Assembly: GCA_964019695.1 (NCBI GenBank)
Contig: OZ026524.1
Location: 17,973,509-18,037,508 of the forward strand
Reading direction: 5' to 3'
From: Loripinus fragilis
Lineage: Eukaryota; Mollusca; Bivalvia; Lucinida; Lucinidae
DNA: 64,000 bases
Shown: positions 22,858-35,679 of the stretch, piece after piece
Layout of the letters: every line of letters begins with the position of its first letter
Numbering within the stretch: position 1 is the stretch's first letter
The notes under the pieces: model-generated
What the model saw: the letters and a program-made list of their open reading frames with translations, nothing else
Databases searched by the model: none
Told to the model about the DNA's origin: nothing
Made by a program: the position numbers and the translations under genes

Positions 22858-23760
22858 ACCTTTTTGTTGGACAACATTTTTATTCAATTTGGCACCAAGC
22901 TGTATAGACAAGTAGTTGGGATTCCTATGGGCACTAATTGTGATCTCCTGGTTGCTGATTTATTCCTGTTTTGTTATGAGAGGGACTTTATTATGTCTCT
23001 TTCTGATGATAAGCAGGCTGATGTTATTTATGCGTTTACCACTACATCCAGATATTTGGACGATATTTTAAACATTAATAATGTTTATTTAGACAATATG
23101 GTATGTCAAATATACCCTTCAGAGCTTAAACTTAATAAAGCCAATACCTCTGATACCAAAGCCGCATTTTAGACTTGCATTTGTCAATTTTTAATGATAT
23201 TGTTTCTACCAAAATTTATGATAAACGTAACGATTTTGATTTTTAAATTGTCAATTTTTCATTTTTAGAAGGCGATGTTCCTCGCTTTACATCCTATGGA
23301 GTCTATATCTCTCAACTCATTCGTTTGGCTAGAGCATCTAGCTATGTTACTGACTTCAACACTCGCAATAAATTTTTAACTCAGAAACTTCTTAAACAAG
23401 GCTATCAGTATCATACACTTCCCAAAACCTAATCTAAATTTTACAGATGATACTATGATTTAATATCCAAATTCCAAGTTGGACTTAAATCTCTCTTGCG
23501 CCAAGGACTTTTGGAACCTGACTTGGTGTATAAATTGACGAAGATTATTGGCTCTAATAATTTTTCAGCGCAGTTCATTAAAATAATTTCCCATTATAAA
23601 AAGATTTGCTATAACATTAATGTATTGCAACAGACTGCATGCTTGGTGGTCAAACCAATCACGGTTTGCAACCTTGTTTTCCTCTTTAATTGCACGCCAG
23701 TGGGTCGGACTTCAGACTCTATGATGGTTCCCAATTACACATTTATCTATAGATGAGATG
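22858..23760 (+). pseudogene. reverse transcriptase remnant of a retrotransposon, frameshifted
   Basis: An open segment of about 105 codons contains VGIPMGTN followed by ADLFLFCYERDF, then SRYLDDIL, which are reverse transcriptase palm motifs including the catalytic Y-x-D-D box. Related sequence continues after breaks: TKIYDKRNDF, YGVYISQLIRLAR and KFLTQKLLKQGY follow in frame with one another but out of frame with the first part. A single-base loss near 23171, in-frame stops (for example near 23246 and 23430) and a further shift show the copy is dead. The element family is not certain; the motifs resemble animal retrotransposons of the Penelope-like or a related unclassified group. The remnant lies in the 9.2-kb intron of the CUB gene, same strand, and runs into a conserved 3' tail. 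Confidence 0.8.
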
Positions 23761-24270
23761 ATAGGGGCCTAATGCTTTGGCTGTTGTCATGCCCACAGAG
23801 GTTTAACTGTTGGATTTCTTTTGCTCCGGTATTTAGTTGATTTACTGTTGAGTCCTTGTCTTTGCTTTATCTCCTTGTTAAATCTTGATTTTTTATGTTC
23901 TAGGAGATGATGCATTGATAAGTTAGGGGTCTTTCATGCAAACGAAATATCTATGTGTCTTGATCTACATCTGAATTAAGGGTTGGGGCCGTGAAACTGG
24001 TTTAAGCCATCCAGTATAATATTTGACTGACTGTTCCAAGGCGGTACTTCTTTTGTGGATATTTCATGTTTTTTTTCTGTCTTGTGTTTGCTATGCCTTT
24101 GTGTGCATCTGTTTTTTGTGCCTTGTGGTCACCAGCTGGGAAAGGGCTGACCTCTTGGCTCTTGTTGGTGGTGTCTAACAGTGAGTTTCGACTTTCTTAT
24201 TTGTATCCTCGGTCAGGTGTGGTACTTAATTGTATCGATTTCTGATCTTTGCACCCTTACTTACTCTAGT
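23620..24270 (+). mobile_element. 3' tail of the retrotransposon whose RT remnant precedes it
   Basis: This stretch is colinear with 697-1345, sharing landmarks such as ttgcaacagactgcatgctt, gtgccgtgaaactggtttaa (a near match here), ctgacctcttggctcttgtt and ggtcaggtgtggtactt. Because it directly follows the RT remnant, it is probably the 3' untranslated part of that element. Confidence 0.75.
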
Positions 24271-25635
24271 TGGGTAATTATAAGACATCTAGAGTAGTTA
24301 AAGACACAATTTAGCGTTTAAAACAGCAATTTAATCAACTTACACAGTTCAGGATGTGATTATTTTTTTATTTAATGCATGCATTTAGGTATGGATCTTA
24401 TCAGAAATAAGAATAATTTAATCAAAATATTCACATTCTTCATTTTAATAGGTGTGACAAATATAACTGCATATATGAAATTTTCATTGATATAGACTAA
24501 CACTTGCACAGATATACGACTATTCATAGCAGTCAGATAACTCCCTTAATTTGATTCCTTTGGTTCATTTATGATTCGAATAAACAAAATCGAGCAACCA
24601 ATGGATATATATCATTTATAAGTGCATAACACAGCTTTGCAAATTAATTTCTCAAAGAAAATGAAGACACATGTTTTAACGTAAGTTGAAAATAGTATAT
24701 TCAACCAGAAGTGTATGTTTTCTATCATATACTTAGTTTTTTGGCGATTTTTATTGCTTTGGCCTGCTGTGTGAGGCACCACGCTGATGCTGGTGATAGC
24801 GGGAAAGAGTGATTTTTATCCAGCTGCATTCATTGTGACCCTGAGATATATTAGGCGAGGAAAAAACTTATTATTTGACATTGTCAGATAACTAACGTTG
24901 TCCCATATTACCCTGATTGACGTTGCATGTATCTTAAGCATGTTTCGATTCCTTATTACGTAACTTTTACCATTCCATCAAGAATTATTTATGGAATACC
25001 TTTGTTTTCTTTTAAAACGGATATGTTTTGCCTCTCTGTTTTGTGTCTGTGTACGTTCATTTTCACAATTTCTCAGTTCTCTATAAAGCATGTAAGATTT
25101 CCCTCGTAGGTTACCCAAGATTAACTATGGTTAGTTGTATTCGTCAGTGCGGTCGAGACCAAGTATATCCGTATGAGCCTTTAACCTCACGTCACAAGGA
25201 AAATCGACGTGATCACGGTGCCTAACCATATCGGACTCTATCTGTGCAGACAGGAATCTATCTGTGTTTTCCGGACTCTATTTGTGCTCGTATCGGTTTC
25301 TATCTGTGGCAAATGTAAACGGGGGTACAAAAACGCTAAAATTATCTAAAATACGTCTCATTTAGTAAAAGCAGTCTGTGCATGGCAATTCCGAAACTCT
25401 ACTCTTCCAGTTTATGTGGGTTTTTAGCCCAATGTTCATTACAGGGTTTTATTTCACATCGAATAGCTGACGGTTGAGGGTATTGATACATTAAACTGTG
25501 ACGAAGCTGCTGACAAATAAAATTTTCCAAGAAGTTTGATGCAATACGGTCATGCTGGTAATTTGTTTATATTGAGGTGTTACAGGTAATGATTTCCATA
25601 TTTTTGGTTGTCTTTCCTGGACGATTGGTCTTGTT
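24271..25635. other. no gene seen
   Basis: AT-rich intron sequence. A four-fold imperfect repeat of TCTATCTGTG-like units lies at about 25230-25310. Confidence 0.45.
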
Positions 25636-25638
25636 TAA

Positions 25639-25706
25639 GCAAACCATGCATACTCTGGTGAAATGCTGCATTATGTGGCATTATATTTGGGTCTTCACTG
25701 TTTACC
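25639..25706. repeat. short hairpin repeat, CAAACAGTG family, diverged
   Basis: Starts gcaaaccatgca, contains gaaatgctgcattatgtggc and ends gtcttcactgtttacc. A second half-copy follows at 26038-26090 after an intervening element. Confidence 0.6.
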
Positions 25707-25736
25707 ACAGTACATTTTAGGGGTATAAAGCATGCG

Positions 25737-26036
25737 CGGATCCAGATTTTTTTTATTAGATGGGTTCAAACTTTGACAACATTTTTTTTATTATTTTTAT
25801 TTTATGAGGGATGGGAGGATCCAAATACCACTATAAGCGGGCCATCATCGGCCCGCCAGCGAAACGCCATTTAAATGGCGTTTCGCTGGCGTGGTGATGA
25901 TGACCCAACATTGAATGCTGGCTCGGTAGCTTTGTGATTTTTCAGGGATCTGGACTAGAATTGCTAAGAAACCCTATATTTTTGTGATTCTACAGGGGGG
26001 TCCGGACCCTCTGTCCCCCCTCTGGATCCGCTCATG
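25737..26036 (-). mobile_element. inverted-repeat element, family I, with internal palindrome
   Basis: Ends gcatgcgcggatccag and ctggatccgctcatg are inverted. The centre holds the palindrome gaaacgccatttaaatggcg. Similar sequences, both strands considered, lie at 56396-56642 and 56847-57148. Confidence 0.8.
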
Positions 26037-26104
26037 TATTATGCGGGATTTCATCTTGGTCTTGACTGTTTGCCACAGTACATTTTAGGGTACCAAGTAT
26101 TAAT

Positions 26105-27770
26105 TTGAAAGCGGTTAAACTCCCCATAGTATAGACGGATGGCTGAGAATGGGTTTGCTCCCCCCCCCTAGGGAATTTTGCAGACATATCCTATCTTGTA
26201 GAGAATTGAAAGCCGAGTCTTTTAAGAGATGTTTGCACTCTGTGCTCCGGGGCGTTAGTCTGTAAGAGCCTGTAACATACGTTACTTAATCAAACTAAGA
26301 AAAAGTAAATTGAAAGTTTGGGCTACAAATTAAAGACGTTAAAATATTTATTTTTAAAAATCATTCATATAGTCTGCATACTGGATATCTTAACTACGTA
26401 TGACAGCCATTTGAACAAAATTGCGGCTTCCTAAGGTGTCATATGCGTTACATAAATCAGATAACCCATTAAAATTTGCAAGTGTGGCTAACATCATTTA
26501 CATTCACAATCTCTCTGAGTGTTTTGCAAAATGTTTTTAACCATGTCTGACTAGCTTATGCAATTGGCTAACAGAAAAATTAAAATTTGTTTCCCTAGCT
26601 TAAATATTTTTTCTGAAATAAGCAATTAAACAACCCTACCCCTACCCAGTTTTAAGGTGAAATGTTTGGTATTAAAGCTAAAGTAAAAATAGTTAAAAAA
26701 TACTTGCAGTTGATGAATGTGTTTCATTGTTTGGGATTTATTTCCTTATATAAAAAGACTCATAAATCTGCAAGTTTGTTGCAAAATTTTTAATATCAGA
26801 GGCTGTAACATATGTTACCTAATGTAATAAATGGGCAAGCTCATTGTCTTTAAGTAAGATATGCCTAAAAATGTTCCAATCTCCTTGAGGGAATTCTGCA
26901 GACATATTCCTTCTTATAGTACAACTCAAGCTGCATCAAATAAGGGATGTTTGCACTCTCTTTGATTGGGCGTTAGTCTGAAACAGCGTGTTACATGCGT
27001 TACTATATCAAATAAAGGAAATGTAGCTTAAAAGTTTGAGCTAAAATTGTGAAAAAACTCGCAGCTGTTGGATATCTTACATTGTTTAGGGATTATAAAC
27101 TGGCTCCTATGATAAAGTCTTATAGATCTGCTAGTTGTCATCAAGTTTTAAAGATCAGAGAGCGTTACATATGTTAGCGTGATAAGTAAAAACATCAAAC
27201 AGTATTTTGACATCAAGCTGAGTAAAGGCCTGCTCCATCCTATTCCCCTTTGGAATTCTGCAGACAAATTACATCTTATGTAACCATTCAAGGTGCATTT
27301 AATAAGAAATGTTTGCACTCTGTAAGTCGAGGCGTTAGCCTGTAACAGCTTGTTACATATGTTACTATATCAATTTGAGAATAAGAAATTTGAATATTTG
27401 AGCTACCAAAGAAGACATTAAAATTATCTAATAAAGTGACATTCTTATTGTCTTTATACTGGATGTCTTTGCTACATATGGAAGCTGTTTAACATTAATA
27501 CGGCTAACTGTGGTGTTCTGTGCGTTACATGAACCTATTTATAATTTAAAAGCTATAATTGTGGCTATCGTCATGTAGTTAAACAACTACTATGACTTGG
27601 TTTCAAACTGTTTTATTAGACTTTACAAACATATACTCAATTGATGAATAGGAAAAACCAAGTTTGCTTTTCTATCTTAAATATATTGTCTTATAGGAGC
27701 TAATACACAGCCCTACTCCCAGTTTTACAGAGAAGCGAATTTTGTTATTACCGTTTAAGTAAAACACATG
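26105..27770 (-). repeat. 1.1-kb repeat family, inverted array, copy 2
   Basis: Landmarks occur in reverse complement: agatgtttgcactct, gcgttagtctg and gtaacatacgttac recur around 26230, 26940 and 27310, with intervening tttgcttttctatctt. It faces the plus-oriented array at 28690-31003. Confidence 0.8.
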
Positions 27771-28690
27771 AAAGCGATTACAGCGTGTGGATATTTTTCA
27801 TTTTCTAAGTCTGTCTTGCTCATATATCTACAAGATGTCATTAAGTTTAAGATCAGGACACTTAATGTGTACTTATTAGTCTTTGGTGCCAAAACACTAG
27901 AAATTATATTCATTTCTGATTATCAAGCCCATGGACTGGTGTTACAGATGTTATCAATTACCTTTTGGACACATTTCCTAATACTGTGCATATAATGCTA
28001 AATATAGAGCCACAAATAGAAAAGATAGTTTTACATTTTTACAAGAAAACACAATAAATGAAATGGTCCAAACTATTTCCCATCGATTTAACACTCATGT
28101 TAAACGTTTGTCGTTGTCTGCTTCTATGGTAATCATTATTATCACACGCCTCCTTGCAGCTAGTAGAATCATAACACAATATTTCAATCATTTACTGTTA
28201 TTCAATTTTACCACCAGTCCACTCAAAATTGACGAGCCATTATCAACTTTCCAATTTTGCCATTTATGGCTTGGAACATTCGGAAACTGATATGAATTTA
28301 TTATAGTTGGCTCTTTGAGTATGTGTTTCAAGTGATACTCTGCAAGTAGGAGAAAGACTAAAGCTTTACAAAGAGGAAAACTATGCCATTAAGAGCAATG
28401 AGTACCTGGACTGATGTACCTTGATATTTCTGTGATAAAGAATCATATCTTAGCTGGTTAACTTTTATAAATGTAGCCTTTCCATACATGCAACCCACAT
28501 ATTTTCATCTAATAATGTCTCTGCACTTATTATCTTTCCCCAGGGATTCAAAAACTTATTTGAAGTCTTAGTACTTCTGAAGTGCTGAAACCGAGGTAAC
28601 TCTTTCCCTTCAGATAAACGAACTAGATGTATCACAGCAGATAAAGCAATGAAATGCAAGATGAACAGAGCGCAAATTAGACCCTTTCAA
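27771..28690. other. no recognised feature between inverted 1.1-kb arrays
   Basis: AT-rich sequence that separates the two facing arrays. It may be the diverged centre of a large inverted repeat. Confidence 0.4.
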
Positions 28691-31003
28691 TGATTCACTA
28701 AGTCTCTAGGATAAGAGCGCTATAGGATGTAACATATATAACTTGTCATAATAAATGAGCAAGGGCATTGTCGTGACATCCTTTTTGATTACACAGTCAG
28801 AGGCAAGTGTTTTCAATTTCAGTGTTTTCAATGGATCATGAAATGAGGCACCTTATCAACTTGTTTACTCTGTATAAATCTTACATAGAGCATAATATAG
28901 AACTACTGGTTATCCAATTCTACCTATAGTCCATTTTCCTTCTTTTGAATGCAACAGCTAATGATATGGCTGCACATTCTGAGAAATCATAGGTTTTACA
29001 TTATTTTAAGGCATGCTTCAATGTAATGACATCAAAAAACAACCAACTGCAAACATAATTGATGGCAATGTCCAACTTCATATTCATTCTCTTATACCAA
29101 ATAACTTTCAAGGTGTAACAGAAATTGTTTCAGGCGGTCTGCCAAAACCATCAAGAGTCAACATTGTAACTAAAGAAAACTTATATAGTTCTTTGGGTGC
29201 AGCAAAATACTATTGATCTAAGACCTGAGGACTTAAGCACGAAAAGACTGGATAGGTTCTGCAGTTAGATTGCTCTTGCCACTTCACAGGAAGAGATATA
29301 TACCAGAGTCATACACTATTGTATGCGTATATGTGAAATGGCATTTAACCCATATTTAATCAGGTGTTTGATCCCATGACACTGACATGCTGTTTCTGCT
29401 TTTAAAGAATGCTAAGGATTTAAATTTGGCTGAGTCAAGTTTTTTGACGCTGGCACTGGCCACACATACAAAGAAAATTAAGTCTTTTGATGGCTAAAGA
29501 GGAGGATCACACGAAATGCTTATAAGTGATGTTTGTCACAATTACCAATTTTAAGAAGTAATCTTAATTAATGTAACACATATAACACCATAGAAAGCTG
29601 TATATTTGTGAAAAAATCTTATCTCATGTATCAAAGGTATTCAGCATGCAAACTACATAAATAATTCAAATAAATAGATAGTTTTATGTCTTCTTTCTGT
29701 TTCTCAGACTTTCAATTCATTTATTCTTAAATTGATATGGTAATATACGTATCATACCATTACAGGCTAACCCCCTAGTTAATAGAGTGCAAACATCTCT
29801 TATTTGATGCAGCTTGAATTGTTCTTTAAGGTAGGACATGTCTGCACAATTCCCAAAGGGGTGGAGAGGAACAGGATTGTACTCAGTTTGCAGTCCTAAT
29901 ACAATGCCATGATTCTACTGGTTGTGATGAAATGGGTGATTATTTTGCAATAGAAGCAGACACAATGATAGACATTGTGAGGGTGACTTGAATAAAGATT
30001 GTTTTTGAATAATTTTATTTAATAGGAATATTTATTAAATTGTGTCATTTAAATGAGAACTATTATTTTCTATCTATATGTCTATATATTTTAATATTAT
30101 AGGCATTAGGAAATATGTGATTAAAAAGGTTATATATAACATAGGTAACACAATTCCATGGGCTTGTTATCAGCAATGACTGTAATTACTAAGACTAAGG
30201 CACCAGAGGCTAGAGATTAATAGGAAAACATGTGAAAAAACGGTATTTTTCTGAAATATCATCTCTTACTTCCAAGAAAATATCCTAGCTCATTCATTAT
30301 GCCATGTAACATACGTTACATACTTTAATAAGTGCTCTGATCCTGGTGTCAAACTTGCAAATGTATGATTCCTTATTGCATTAGCAAGACAGTGCCAAAA
30401 ATGTGAGATATCCACAAGCGTCAAATATTTTCATATATTTTTCTTCAATAATAGATACCAAAATTGGATACTTAAAATTGGGGGTAGGGTTGTTTAATAG
30501 CTCATATAAAACAATGTATTTGAGATAGAAAAGCAAACTTTGTTTTTTCTATTAGTCAAATAAGTATTTTAGTAAACTAACATTGAAAACACTTGTAAAA
30601 ATGCACACATCATCTGTAAAATGAATGATGTTAGTCACGATTTCAACTTTCAAAGGGAAATTTAATCTATGTAACGCATATAACTCCATTGAAGGCTGTA
30701 ATTTTGTTTGAAATGCTGTTTTTATGTAGCTTAGGCATCCAGCTTGCAAACTACATAAGAAATTTGAATAATTAGATGGTTTAATGTCTTCTTTCTGTAG
30801 CTCAAAACTTTCATTTTGATTTTTTCCTTAGTTTGTTACAGTAACATATGTAACAGGCTGTCAGAGACTAACGCCCCGGAGCACAGAGTGCAAACATCTC
30901 TTAAAAGATGCGGCTTGAAATTTTCTTCAAGATAGGATATGTCTGCGAAATTCCCTAGGGGGGGGGGGGGAGCAGGACCTTTTTTAGCTCGAAGTCTAGT
31001 AGT
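28690..31003 (+). repeat. 1.1-kb repeat family, plus-oriented array, copy 3
   Basis: Units with tgtaacatacgttac, gtgcaaacatctc and aaagcaaactttg recur at an offset of about 1.1 kb (for example 29570 and 30670). The last unit ends in a G run at about 30957-30971, some 30 bp before the CUB exon at 31033. Confidence 0.85.
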
Positions 31004-31032
31004 AAATGTCGTGTATATGACTTTCTCTATAG

Positions 31033-31232
31033 ATGAAGATTACATGTGTTCTGGAATTTTGATGGAACCCACTGGAATGATTGAATCCCCAGATAGGAAT
31101 GGTGATGGTGTATATGACTTGTTTCTGGACTGTGTATGGATCATCATCGCCCCTAAAGGAAAGGGGATACAAATGGAATTCCCTAGCTTCTCTCTGGAAC
31201 AATCTTTTAAATGCACGTATGACAAAGTTATC
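31033..31232 (+). CDS. CUB-domain gene, exon encoding first half of CUB domain 3
   Basis: The acceptor is tttctctatag and the donor is a strong GTAAGT. The exon is 2 bases plus 66 codons (phase 1 in, phase 0 out). The peptide contains DEDYMCSGILMEPTGMIESP, a DCVW segment (second cysteine plus the conserved tryptophan), an MEFPSFSLE strand and CTYDKVI (third cysteine followed by an acidic residue, as in calcium-binding CUB domains). The split point within the domain is the same as in CUB domain 2, which supports exon-pair duplication. The upstream border is the end of the 1.1-kb repeat with its G run; a hairpin element begins about 26 bp downstream. Confidence 0.9.
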
Positions 31233-31257
31233 GTAAGTACATGCAATTTACCCTTTA

Positions 31258-31391
31258 CCTTATCGAGACGCCTTTAAAGACTTTTACAAACAGAGCAGCC
31301 CCAGATCGAAAAGCTCTTGTAAGAGCTGTCTGGTCTGGGTCTACTCTGTTTGCTTATGGAAATATGATTAGATATGATCATACACTAGTGG
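31258..31391 (+). mobile_element. hairpin element, family D, copy 1, 26 bp after a CUB exon
   Basis: Contains the hairpin caaacagagcagccccagat / gtctgggtctactctgtttg and continues through atatgattagatatgatcat. The whole block matches 47239-47372 in reverse complement. Confidence 0.85.
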
Positions 31392-31540
31392 TAGTTTCTT
31401 TGTTCTATGTACAATCGTTAAAATTTATATAATTTATCATATTGGGTGGAGCCTGGAATGCATACACGAAGGAAAGAGTTAATGACTCCTTATTACATCG
31501 CTACAGTAGAATAACTGCATAACCTCTAGTACTGAAGTAA

Positions 31541-31920
31541 GAGAATGGCCAGGCAATGCCACAATCATAGACTACAGACCAATCCAGGGCACCGTGAGGA
31601 CACAGAACAATGACAGACATGACACAATTGAAGTAAAGCAACCAGCTCTCTTTTCCTCATCCTCATCCATTGAAAATCGAACCAAACAATCCGACATAAC
31701 TAACCAAAGAGGAAGCGAATCAAGACCACATCCATTTAAAAAAAGCATGCACAGAAGCAAAAAAGCAGTTATAGCAAAACAAGCAGTCCTCTCTAGCTCA
31801 GCAAATGGTTTCATATATAGGAAGGGCTCAAAGCAAAAAAAGGGTGGGCGGGGGGGGGGGGGGGGACAACAACAAGAACAACAACAACCAACAACAAAAA
31901 ACATCAACAAAAAAAACAAT
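31541..31920 (-). repeat. dispersed repeat with ACAACAAC tail and G run, copy 2
   Basis: Contains agcaaccagctctcttttcc, a G run at about 31850-31865 and (ACAACA)n. The open frame across it (31594-31965) is low-complexity and not supported as a gene. Confidence 0.6.
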
Positions 31921-31969
31921 CAAACAAAACTAGATGATGAAAACATATGGACGATGACCCAATAAAACT

Positions 31970-32120
31970 CTCCTCAGGGTTTGCGAACAACAAAATTGCA
32001 GACCAGCCTGCGCATCAGTGCAGTCTTATCAGCGCCTTTGTTATTAGCTCTTTTCAAAGTATTATAAGCGACATTTTAAGTTTCAAACTAGTCTCTGTAT
32101 ATCCCCTGTAACAGACTTTC
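31970..32120 (+). mobile_element. partial copy of inverted-repeat family A
   Basis: Shares gggtttgcgaacaaca, gcagaccagcctgcgcatc and agcgcctttgttatt with 14305-14517. Its ends are degraded. Confidence 0.65.
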
Positions 32121-32666
32121 TCCCTATAACCCATATCAATAAATACTGCTATTAGATACCCAATGCAAGGTGCACGTCAAATATGCAAGTACATGTACAA
32201 TCATATCCGGATCAAATATAGAGAAGAGGGTCAAATATAGAGAAGACATACAAACCTGACACCCAGCCCCGCCAACGTCAATAACTCGATAAGAAATTAC
32301 CTTTGATGTTATTGAATTTAATGCTTTATTTATTTTACAAGAATTCCAAATAGCACAGGGGCTACTAGTTGGTCTCCTTACATATAACATAGAAATTAAA
32401 CAATATGACAATATATATGATGACGCGCACACAGAATACATTTACACACATACATATATACGTTACCTTTGATTTGTCTGCGAAAAATGATTGCCCTAGT
32501 ACACGTACTATAAACAAGCCAGGGGTAAACTTATATTTCCTTTTACACGCTTATCGTGTCTGTTTGCTCAAGAAATTTGCAAGTAATTTCAAAATCAGCT
32601 TAGGCCTATTATTATCTACATATACAGGAAACATAATAGTAGAGATGCTAAGTGACTTTTCACTTC

Positions 32667-33295
32667 AAATCATGATGCAAAGGTTCCCTTTGGTATAGAA
32701 GCTCCCCAGGACCATAGAAAGTGAAATATTCAAAGACACAAGTTGTATCTTAAAATCCAAGATGGTCACCGTCGGCCATATTGAAAAACAAGTCCGACCA
32801 ATAGCCCAGAGACTGTTTGTCATAGAAATTATTATAATACATGTTTTCTAGGTAATTAGAGGTAAATAAAAGCATTTTGGCATTGTTTATGTTTTTTGGA
32901 TACGTTTGAAAGGTCTTATTGTAATATTAAATTACTAAACGTTGCAATTTTAGAACATTTTATTAAAAAAAGAGGCTTGTTGATAAATCATGATGCAAAT
33001 GTCCCCTTTGGTAGATAAGCTACTCAGGACCATAGAAAAAGAAATATTCAAAGACACAAACATCTTAAACTAAGGTAACACCATCAGCCATAATCCGAAA
33101 CACGACCAACCCATAGCCTAGAAACGTTTTTTGTCATCGAAGCTATTATGATATAATTGTCTAGGTAATTGAGGTCAGTGAGCGTATTTTGACATTAGTT
33201 TTGCTTTTTATGTACGCTTGAAGGGTCGAATTGTAATATTGTATTACTAAACGTTGCAATTTTATAAGATTTTTGAAACACAGAGGCATGTTGAT
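32667..33295. repeat. tandem duplication, two units of about 318 bp
   Basis: Both units share aaatcatgatgcaaa, ggaccatagaaa, gaaatattcaaagacacaa, taggtaatt and tattactaaacgttgcaatt at an offset of about 318 bp. Confidence 0.9.
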
Positions 33296-33547
33296 GATTA
33301 ATATAATATACTGAAGGACTTTAGAAACGTGACACCTGCAAAATTGCAAATTGATTGTCAAAATGTATTATTTTATGTGAAAAATAAAATTGAAAAGTCA
33401 TTTCATTTGGCATGCATTCAGCAAAAAAATCAAAACGCTGTGGCTTATGGTTTCCGTGACGTCGCGGTTATTCTATGACATCCCAAATTAAAAAAATCAC
33501 AGAGTATCAATACCCTCCATAATGAGTGCAAAAATGTTTTTGAACCG

Positions 33548-35010
33548 ATGTTTGTTCTCCAAAGCACAATAAATACAAAATCGAATCATGAAGTTTTAGG
33601 CCTCTGTGTCAGACACCAGTCAGAGGAAGACTCCTATCAAGTGACATTGTGGGAAATACACACTAAGAAGATGCTTTGCAGAGTGTCTGGTGACTGGCTG
33701 GATGGTAGTTACTGGAATACAGCACTCATTAACAGCGATATCTCGACTTGTGGCAAAGCTCAATCATTCATCAGTATCCACCACATCTGCATAACCAGGT
33801 ACATGCAACAGGTATCAGTAACCGTTTTGTGCCTGCTTTTGAGAAAGGAAGTATGAAGGTGACCTATTTATTCTGCCATATAATGCATCGCTTAAGCAGT
33901 TTTGTGTCGTAGATCCCCATGCAAATTACTGGTTCAAGTTCATGCAGTTAGATCTTTCCATTCTTCTGTTTGTTTAGTCACTTTTCACTTTATATGGAGA
34001 CACTTGATTCTCTGATGACATGGGTTTTCATGCTGGGTCATATTCACTAGTCTCGGAACCTTCCCACCCATGACATGCGAACATTTGAAGATGTATGTTG
34101 AGTTCTTACGTGGTCACTTTACATGTGCTAAAGCCACGGTGAGCATTATCAACTATCCTGCGTGACCAAATGCACTGGCAACTAATCGAAAGGCTCAAGA
34201 ATCATGCTGGCATCATAAAGAACCTGGATGACCCAAGCACAGTTTGATCAGGTCGTTTGCCTAGAGCTGGATCGCCTAGCCAGAGAATATGAGGGAACAG
34301 ATAAATCAGATGAACGGGTGCACCCTGAACAATACCCCTTGTTCCAATCTGACCACAAATCTGGTGTCATAGTATTAGTGGGTGCATTTGAAAAGATAGA
34401 AAACGCTTTCTGGGAATACAGCAGAGAGCTACTGGACTTGAACCAGTTAATCGTCAATGTGAGAAAGGTGAGAAACAACGTATTTCAGCTATACACAGCA
34501 TTTCTCAGCTTTCAGTTCCAATACATAAAACTAATCTGAAGTTGTTCAAGGTTTCTGGCTGAACCACACAGAAAGTCTGATTAACCACAAGGGAGATAAT
34601 ATTGGCAGCGAAGTCTTGTCATATCATCAACGACTATGTATTCACCCATGAAAGTTCCATGATTCCTCCCTCATTTACACTGAAGGACAGTCATCACCAT
34701 GAAAACAAGGATGAGATCCAGGACTTCATTGTCCCTCCTGATCATGCCCATGCAGTGACGACCGCCCCTTTGTTGGGTGGTGCTGTCATTTCATATTTCT
34801 TCCTTGAAGTGCTATGACTGTTCCACAGACGTCTTTGTTATGGTTTACTCCGAAGAAGCAGTGGAGAATGAAGGGGGTTACATTATCAACATAAGAAACT
34901 AGCAACTGGACTGTCTTCCTTCGTGTAGATTTGAACAAGCTGGATTTTTTGTTAAAGAATTCCATTCCAGAAATGAATTTGATACTTATTGTCCTTAAAC
35001 TATTAATCAT
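33548..35010 (+). pseudogene. unidentified coding-like remnants, broken frames
   Basis: Several adjacent plus-strand frames have protein-like composition unlike the AT-rich surroundings. At 33548-33856 there is CVRHQSEEDSYQVTLWEIHT and later VSGDWLDGSYWNTA. At 34228-34539 there is FDQVVCLELDRLAREYEG, EQYPLFQSDHKSGVIVLVGA and FWEYSRELLDLNQLIVNVRK. At 34602-34817 there is DEIQDFIVPPDHAHAVTTAP. Stops and frame changes separate them and no start or splice signals link them. I do not recognise the family. The region lies inside the 10.6-kb CUB intron on the same strand. It could be a decayed transposon ORF or a processed pseudogene. Confidence 0.4.
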
Positions 35011-35679
35011 CTAACACCTATTGCCAGTAAAAGAATTTCAGAAAACATCTGCTCTTGCTTGTAAATTCAATAAATGACCTGAGTTTACCTCTTCGGACAA
35101 TTTCCGCCTGCATTCTAAGGTACTACGTAATAGAAGCCACATAGGTAGCTGTCTGCTACAGTGCCTTTACATGATTCAGCAATTTTGATAAATACACTGT
35201 GCTTTTGATGGTTTAAAGGATTGATTAATAATGCCATACTGTGTTGCATAAGTAAACTGGCTGCAAAAGTAAACTTTTTAAAGGATGTGGGATACTTTTT
35301 TTTTTAAATTTACCAAAGACAAGGCAAGGAGAAAACAATGGATCCATTACTGCAAACGTGCTGACTTTACCCAAGTTCTCTGTGTTCAAAGCACTTGTCA
35401 ATGAGTAATGAGCAGTATTAGAGGGATCCACCTCAATTAGCAAAGCTTGGATATGAGAATGCCCGACCTAGACTTAAACCCGATGCTGTACCAGATATTC
35501 CCATTTCTGTTGACATTCCATCAACATCATCATTTTTGCTTTCTACACATGGAAATAGGCACATTGACAGCCTAAACACGGTGCATATGAAAAGTGAAGA
35601 CGATCAGAGGTATGTTGATCGCCCATTCATTTATGTGAAAACAATTGATTTCCATTTAGTACACCATAAAGGCTGCTGC
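35011..35679. other. no clear feature; possible end of the coding-like remnant
   Basis: A frame at about 35430-35700 (for example ENARPRLKPDAVPDIPIS) has protein-like composition but no recognised domain. Confidence 0.3.

Noticed and set aside
31594..31965. 123-codon plus frame rich in Lys, Gln and Asn
   Set aside because: It spans a G run and an ACAACA tail within a dispersed repeat; the complementary strand is equally open, and the composition is low-complexity.
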